A stretch of DNA of 32,480 bases from a virus. Position 1 is the first letter of the stretch. Every line of letters starts with the position of its first letter. A model generated the notes under the pieces. It saw nothing but the letters and a program-made list of their open reading frames with translations, was not told where the DNA came from and searched no databases. The DNA lies in the IMG/VR virus record IMGVR_UViG_3300040809_001489, positions 1 through 32,480 of that record; one strand, written 5' to 3'. Shown here piece after piece: positions 27,864 through 32,480 of this stretch. The position numbers were made by a program, and so were the translations under genes.

Positions 27864-28591
27864 GTTACAGAACAGGTCCAAAAATAGTAACAGATGGTCT
27901 GGTGTTGTGTTTAGATGCAGCGGATCGTAATTCATATCCTGGCAGCGGAACAACTATATACAATTTAGCTCCGTACACTTATAACGGAAGTTTTATTTCT
28001 ACAAGTGCAAATACTAGTTGGAATAGTAATGGATATTGGCAAGTTAATGATTTTGGCGGATTGGCTTTTGGCGTTAGTGAAATTAGTACAGACCCAAGTA
28101 AATTTTTATACAACATATCTGGTGAATTAACATATGAAATTTGGCATTACCCAACTCTAATACAGGCACAAAAGAGACTTATGTCTACTGACAGATCAGA
28201 CTATCACTGTCTCATATGGTATGACGGTTTTTCTGGAAATGGAGTTAATATATCTTCATTAGAATGGGCATACGACGGTAAATTTTTATATTCATCTGGA
28301 TGGTCTACAAATCAGTGGTATCATATTGTTGGTACAGGTTCAAGAGCAAATTCTAGAATGAGAATATATAGAAATGGTCAACAAGTTGCGTCAACCAGTG
28401 TATCTGCTAGAAATCCTTTAGGCCCAGGTAGCACCAGACCTTTCGCTGTAAATAAGAATGTAGAAGCAACTGTTGATACACAATACGGAGGCACTGGCTA
28501 TACAAGTATTGTTAGGATTTATGGTAAAGAGCTATCAGCAGATGAAGTGAATAATAATTTTGAGGCAACAAAAGGCCGCTTTGGCCTATAA
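27860..28591 (+). CDS. LamG-like adhesin paralogue 8, 243 aa
   Basis: Starts TGPKIVTDGLVLCLDAADRN, then SYPGSGTTIYNLAPYTYNG. The middle contains LTYEIWHYPTLIQAQKRLMS, NQWYHIVGTGSRANSRMRIY and RNGQQVAS. The end is LSADEVNNNFEATKGRFGL. One LamG-type domain of 243 residues, the longest single-domain member. ATGA overlap joins it to paralogue 7. It is the last LamG gene and ends with GGCCGC for Gly-Arg, again without a ribosome-site sequence. Confidence 0.82.
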   Translation: MSYRTGPKIVTDGLVLCLDAADRNSYPGSGTTIYNLAPYTYNGSFISTSANTSWNSNGYWQVNDFGGLAFGVSEISTDPSKFLYNISGELTYEIWHYPTLIQAQKRLMSTDRSDYHCLIWYDGFSGNGVNISSLEWAYDGKFLYSSGWSTNQWYHIVGTGSRANSRMRIYRNGQQVASTSVSARNPLGPGSTRPFAVNKNVEATVDTQYGGTGYTSIVRIYGKELSADEVNNNFEATKGRFGL

Positions 28592-28628
28592 GTAAACAAG
28601 TTTACATTAACAAATGAAGGAGATGATT

Positions 28629-28883
28629 ATGTACGAAAATAGAAATTATATGATTTTTAATGTTAGCGAACTAGATGCTATTGATTTTGATACGGTTCTC
28701 GAAACGAGTGCGGAGACCGTGAGAAAAAGCGTCGATTCCACAAAAACTTTCGTAAAGTGGGAAGGTGAGATGCCAGCGTGCGTTTCGGGGCTCTCTACTA
28801 AAGAAGGTCCATACACCCACGCTGAAATTTTAGAAATTTTAAGTGGAGAAGATTGGACTGCTCCTATGGATGAACTACAATAA
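28629..28883 (+). CDS. small acidic virion-region protein, 84 aa
   Basis: ATG 28629 (MYENRNYMIFNVSELDAIDF) has AAGGAG 6 bases upstream and is preferred over in-frame ATGs at 28614 and 28623, which lie at or inside that ribosome site. The 84-residue protein has strand and helix segments and ends in a helix (HAEILEILSGEDWTAPMDEL). I recall similar small proteins near fibre genes in cyanophages, but function is not known. Codons such as GCG, CGT and TCG in 28700-28790 make this gene less AT-rich than its neighbours. Confidence 0.72.
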   Translation: MYENRNYMIFNVSELDAIDFDTVLETSAETVRKSVDSTKTFVKWEGEMPACVSGLSTKEGPYTHAEILEILSGEDWTAPMDELQ

Positions 28884-28949
28884 ATAGTGTATTAATAAGG
28901 TATAGTACTATTTTAGGAATATTCCAAAACCAGAGAAAGTGGCCCTATT
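28884..28949. promoter_or_regulatory. gap with two perfect 10-bp palindromes
   Basis: ATAGTACTAT (28902-28911) and GGAATATTCC (28916-28925) lie four bases apart in the short gap before the second long fibre. AATAAATA (28880-28887) just upstream is one base off the late motif. The gap may hold a late promoter or a binding site; the evidence is only pattern. Confidence 0.4.
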
Positions 28950-30560
28950 ATGCCCGTAAAGAATCGTATACAACTACGTCGTGGTACTAGTACCCAATGG
29001 TCAAATAATGTAATTTTAGCATCTGGAGAGCTAGGCTGGGATACTACTGTAAATAATGTAAAAATAGGTGATGGGTCTAATTTATGGGATGACTTGCCCT
29101 GGCTTGTTGTAGCCGGGGTAAGCGGCCAGATTATTAATCCAGCTACGATTAGTGGTGTTGATGAAATTTTCTTTGATTCTTCTTTAGCTGACATAGATCA
29201 AATTGAAGGTCAATTAAACTGGAACGATACTCTTGGTACACTTGATTTAGGATTAACAGATACTCTTACAACGCATCTTGGACAAGATGTATTTTATAGA
29301 GTTATTAATCTAAGTGGCGGGACAATATATAAGGGTCAGCCAGTATATGCTGCTGGCGTTAATGCTGGCGGTCAGAGAATAGAGATTGATAAATTTGTAG
29401 CAGATTTAAGTGTAGAGGAAGTTAGATATATCGGCCTTTTAGCTGAAACACTCAATAATGGAGATCTAGGATATGTTGTTCATTTTGGTCATGTAAGAAA
29501 AGTAGACTTACGATCATCAAATACTGCATTAAATCCAAATGGTGAAACTTGGGTAGAGGGAGATATATTATTTTTAGATCCATCAACTGCTGGTGGTTTA
29601 ACTAAAGTTCCTCCAAAACATATAATATATACTGCTATTGTTTTAAAAGATGGTAATAATGGAGAGCTGCTAGTAAGAATAACAAATCCGGGCGGCATCA
29701 ATGATCTACATAATGTAAATACTAGTGGAGTAGTAGATAATAATCTTCTTGTTTGGAATAGTGGGGCTGATTATTGGGAACCTACAACTAGTATGACTTT
29801 TGATGGTACTACTCTTCATCTAGATACAGACGGGGTTAGTGCAAAGTTTGGTAGGGACAATGGTTTGACTGGTGGTGGTAAAGTTAGAATTTATGTAGAT
29901 GATGGAGATACTGCTGGTAGCAATCAAGCGATTAAAGCATTTAACAATAAAAGCATAGGCACAAACTATGGAATCAATGCTACTGCTTATGGGTCTGGTA
30001 CTAGAAACGTAGCCCTTTATGGATATGCTCAGAGGGCAGATCAAAATTGGGGACTGCAAGTAGCAGCTGGAATAAGTTATTTTCAAGATAATATTGGAGT
30101 TAAAAATTCTAATCCAGTTTATGAGTTAGATGTAGCAGGTTCTGGAAATATAACCGGAGATGTTTTCTTTGGAAGCGATGCCACAGTAACCGGACATCTT
30201 GCTGCTTCTACAAAGAGCTTCTTGATTGATCACCCCACAAAGAAGGGGAAAAAATTACAATATGGGTCTTTAGAGTCTCCATATCACGGAGTAAGACTTA
30301 CAGGAAGAGACAAGCTCAAAGAAGGTGTTTGTGTTATAAAATTACCTTCCTATATGAAAAAACTTGTTCGAGAAGAAGATATCAGTATTCAAATCACAAA
30401 TTATAAACACCACAAAACTCTTTATGTAGATGATATTGATCTGGCCAAAAATACATTTACAGTTAAGGGTCATCGCTGCAAAACATTAGGAGAATTAGAA
30501 TTCTTTTGGAGCTTTACGGCTGTTCGAAAAGATGTTCCGGACCTTATAGTGGAGAAATAA
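28950..30560 (+). CDS. second long tail fibre protein, 536 aa
   Basis: Residues 1-51 (MPVKNRIQLRRGTSTQW, SGELGWDTTVNNVKIGDGS) are the same attachment domain as in the fibre at 17172. The middle has strand repeats and a segment (YGINATAYGSGTRNVALYGY) typical of fibre shafts. The last 115 residues begin KSFLIDHPTKKGKKLQYGSL and include YHGVRLTGR and KTLYVDDID. This C-terminal domain is common in cyanophage fibres and resembles self-assembly or chaperone domains. It is not the classic S74 peptidase, since no Ser-Lys dyad motif is recognised. No strong ribosome site is seen before ATG 28950. Confidence 0.82.
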   Translation: MPVKNRIQLRRGTSTQWSNNVILASGELGWDTTVNNVKIGDGSNLWDDLPWLVVAGVSGQIINPATISGVDEIFFDSSLADIDQIEGQLNWNDTLGTLDLGLTDTLTTHLGQDVFYRVINLSGGTIYKGQPVYAAGVNAGGQRIEIDKFVADLSVEEVRYIGLLAETLNNGDLGYVVHFGHVRKVDLRSSNTALNPNGETWVEGDILFLDPSTAGGLTKVPPKHIIYTAIVLKDGNNGELLVRITNPGGINDLHNVNTSGVVDNNLLVWNSGADYWEPTTSMTFDGTTLHLDTDGVSAKFGRDNGLTGGGKVRIYVDDGDTAGSNQAIKAFNNKSIGTNYGINATAYGSGTRNVALYGYAQRADQNWGLQVAAGISYFQDNIGVKNSNPVYELDVAGSGNITGDVFFGSDATVTGHLAASTKSFLIDHPTKKGKKLQYGSLESPYHGVRLTGRDKLKEGVCVIKLPSYMKKLVREEDISIQITNYKHHKTLYVDDIDLAKNTFTVKGHRCKTLGELEFFWSFTAVRKDVPDLIVEK

Positions 30561-30779
30561 ATGATTATATATGTTAATATAGATAAACAAAACGGGACAG
30601 TTAGTGTTGATACTTTAGAATATCCTGGGGATGAATCTCTCGTACAGTTTAACCCTCATACTCTGCTAAACAATGAAAATTCAATGTCTTTTGAGCTACA
30701 TTGTGACGAGAGTAGATATGCTGAATTAGCAGGACTAGAAATAAAAATACCAGAGTCAGAACCACTAATAGAGGAATAA
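30561..30779 (+). CDS. small acidic protein, 72 aa
   Basis: ATG 30561 follows directly on the TAA of the fibre gene, with GGAG 6 bases upstream inside it. The 72-residue product is acidic with strands (MIIYVNIDKQNGTVSVDTLE) and a C-terminal ESEPLIEE. It could be a fibre assembly partner because it is coupled to the fibre gene, but no family is recognised. Confidence 0.7.
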   Translation: MIIYVNIDKQNGTVSVDTLEYPGDESLVQFNPHTLLNNENSMSFELHCDESRYAELAGLEIKIPESEPLIEE

Positions 30780-30780
30780 T

Positions 30781-32480
30781 ATGGCTACATACACAAGTAC
30801 GCAAAGCGGACCATTCGGAGATCCTTCTACATGGGATTTGAACGCAGTACCTGGAGATGGTGATACATTTAATATTTCTAGGCAGCACATAGTAGCAGTC
30901 ACTGGAGATCATAGACCAACAAACGGATATGAAGATAGTAATGTTTATGGCAAGCTGCATTTTGAGGGTTCTGGATGTATGCTTCGTATGAATGGTTATT
31001 TGTTCGTTCAGTCTTTAAGTAATGCATATTTTTCTGAAGGAAGTTCAAGTACAGGGGCTTATTTTAGAATGGACCCAGGATCTATTTTAGAATTAAGAGG
31101 AACTAATACAGATGCCCATAGACTATATGTAAGAGCTAATACTCATAATCAAGTAGAGATTATTGGAACAAATCCAAATCCAGAAACAACAATAACTAGT
31201 GATATTAGCCCAAGTGGATCTCCTGGTCCAATTCCATTTACAGACGCTAGCGAATTTGCTGCTGGAGATTGGATAAATGTTTACATGCCGGAAAGAACTG
31301 GGAAAAGTTGGATATATAATAGAAGCGATGAAGCATTTTGGATTCATGATATTAATAATAATGATGTCTATTATCGTCAATTTGTGGGTCCAGAAGCTAC
31401 AATAACGGCAGTTTCTGGAAATAAAATAGTAGTTGATGATGCGGCAGTTTTTAGAAAAGGCTATCATATTATATTCGGTACTGGTAATAATAGAAATGTT
31501 AGAACTATTACAAACATTCGTTATGGAACTAATACTATTACTCTTGATAGTAATGTAACTGGTTCAGTAGTTGGAGAAAAGGCTTATCAAACAGGGGTCG
31601 ATAAACCACACCTATCCGGAGATCAAGTTTTAAGAGTTGCTGCTGTTACTACAGCAGACGCCGCTGTTGGAGATAACACAATAACCGTTAATAATACTAA
31701 CGGATTTAGTGTTGGAGATATGATTCTTATTCAACCCAATAGCGATAATTATAATGAAGTCACATATGGAAGTTTTATTGCAGATTATACTATTACAGCT
31801 ATAAACACAAGTACAAAAGTTATTACTTTTACAAATGGATTTGTTTCTTCTACTCAAACAACTTTACAAAAAGTAACAAAAGCCGGTGCATTAGTTATTA
31901 ATGCCACACGAGATACTCAAATCCGAGCACCGGAAGGTACAACTTATGGTTCTGATCAAAGAAGTAGTGTATATTTTCAGTACAGCAATAATTATTATCG
32001 AAGAGTAAAAATAAAAAATACCTTATTCAACATTGGTGCTCATAGCGATTATAATAATTATTCTATAATTGGCATAAGAGGGGGTATGAGTTATGAATTA
32101 ACTAGTTATGGTCAATATACTTGTGAGTTTGAAGGAAATGTTATTTATCCTGTTTATAGATATAACAGGAACACTGGTTATATGTGGGAAAGGCATCAAT
32201 TATGTCATAGGAATAATGTAAGTTATAATGCTGGTGGTGATTCTTTTTATACATATGGAAATAATTCTTCTTGGTTTTGCAACATTTCTATATGTGGTGG
32301 GGGTCATTCACTGAATTTTGGTAATTCCTATAATAATATTGAAATAGCCTACAACTATTCTGCCGCATGTAGTAATGGTCCATATACTCAACAGTGGGGA
32401 TGGACAGGAGCAAAATCTATTAATCATAATATTGTAATGAATTCCTCTACTCCCTGGTATAGTGACTATATTTATACATC
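30781..32480 (+). CDS. G8-domain beta-helix protein, partial
   Basis: The frame opens at ATG 30781 (MATYTSTQSGPFGDPSTWDL) and stays open to the window end (566 codons seen). The first 60 residues have the G8 pattern: SGPFGDPSTWD, AVPGDGDTFNI and QHIVAVTGD, found in surface proteins that bind polysaccharides. Later residues are Asn/Tyr/Gly-rich strands of a right-handed beta-helix type (NNYSIIGIRGG, CEFEGNVIYPVYR, HRNNVSYNAGGDSFYTYG). AGAGGAATAAT precedes the start, within the end of the 72-aa gene. It may be a large adhesin or a depolymerase; no catalytic motif is visible in the part present. Confidence 0.78.
   Translation, partial: MATYTSTQSGPFGDPSTWDLNAVPGDGDTFNISRQHIVAVTGDHRPTNGYEDSNVYGKLHFEGSGCMLRMNGYLFVQSLSNAYFSEGSSSTGAYFRMDPGSILELRGTNTDAHRLYVRANTHNQVEIIGTNPNPETTITSDISPSGSPGPIPFTDASEFAAGDWINVYMPERTGKSWIYNRSDEAFWIHDINNNDVYYRQFVGPEATITAVSGNKIVVDDAAVFRKGYHIIFGTGNNRNVRTITNIRYGTNTITLDSNVTGSVVGEKAYQTGVDKPHLSGDQVLRVAAVTTADAAVGDNTITVNNTNGFSVGDMILIQPNSDNYNEVTYGSFIADYTITAINTSTKVITFTNGFVSSTQTTLQKVTKAGALVINATRDTQIRAPEGTTYGSDQRSSVYFQYSNNYYRRVKIKNTLFNIGAHSDYNNYSIIGIRGGMSYELTSYGQYTCEFEGNVIYPVYRYNRNTGYMWERHQLCHRNNVSYNAGGDSFYTYGNNSSWFCNISICGGGHSLNFGNSYNNIEIAYNYSAACSNGPYTQQWGWTGAKSINHNIVMNSSTPWYSDYIYT

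Noticed and set aside
17172-30560. Diversity-generating retroelement suggested by the Mtd-like fibre start
   Set aside because: No reverse transcriptase, template repeat or matching variable repeat is seen; the domain is common in fibres without such elements.
28950-30560. S74-type self-cleaving chaperone at the fibre C-terminus
   Set aside because: The KSFLIDHP domain lacks a recognisable Ser-Lys dyad arrangement; it fits the cyanophage-type C-terminal domain better.

Overview
The window is part of the genome of a tailed double-stranded DNA phage (Caudoviricetes), probably from an aquatic or environmental source. It carries a packaging and head cassette (candidate small terminase, HNH nuclease, large terminase, portal, protease/scaffold, decoration candidate, major capsid protein) and a long run of fibre and adhesin genes. 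The host cannot be named. Strong AAGGAG-type ribosome sites and near-consensus TTGACA/TATAAT promoters show use of a bacterial sigma70-type polymerase. Several late proteins (the 124-aa protein at 22791, the KSFLIDHP fibre C-terminus at 28950) resemble proteins I know from cyanophage and marine phage genomes.

Left arm, 1-4620, minus strand: two tRNA genes (Lys-UUU and Gln-UUG) and sixteen small genes, most of unknown function, split into about ten short transcription units. Nearly every unit has its own TTGACA-16/17-TANNNT promoter, often touching or overlapping the stop codon of the gene before it. Four units are separated by copies of a GC-rich double-hairpin repeat (R1-R4). Two of these copies adjoin a second conserved palindrome, and three promoters have helically spaced A-tracts just upstream. 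Several genes here are shorter than 60 codons, including a pair of tiny membrane peptides with an ATGA overlap.

Centre, 4620-5086: a roughly 460-bp AT-rich divergent control region with two TATAAATA motifs, the T4-type late promoter sequence, facing right.

Right arm, 5087-32480, plus strand: three small unknown genes, then two sigma70-type promoters in front of a 54-aa ORF and a gp55-like sigma factor. The tightly overlapping packaging genes follow, then the head genes, with an in-frame internal start that probably makes the scaffold separately from the protease. A strong intrinsic terminator follows the capsid gene. After it come fibre proteins and eight paralogous LamG-like adhesins, most joined by short overlaps, a second large fibre, and a G8-domain protein that runs off the window end.

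Working model: host RNA polymerase reads the left-arm units and the late sigma gene from sigma70 promoters. The late sigma then directs polymerase to the TATAAATA promoters that drive the structural operon. The two tRNAs fit the AAA- and CAA-rich late genes. The LamG array probably supplies a set of carbohydrate-binding surface proteins.
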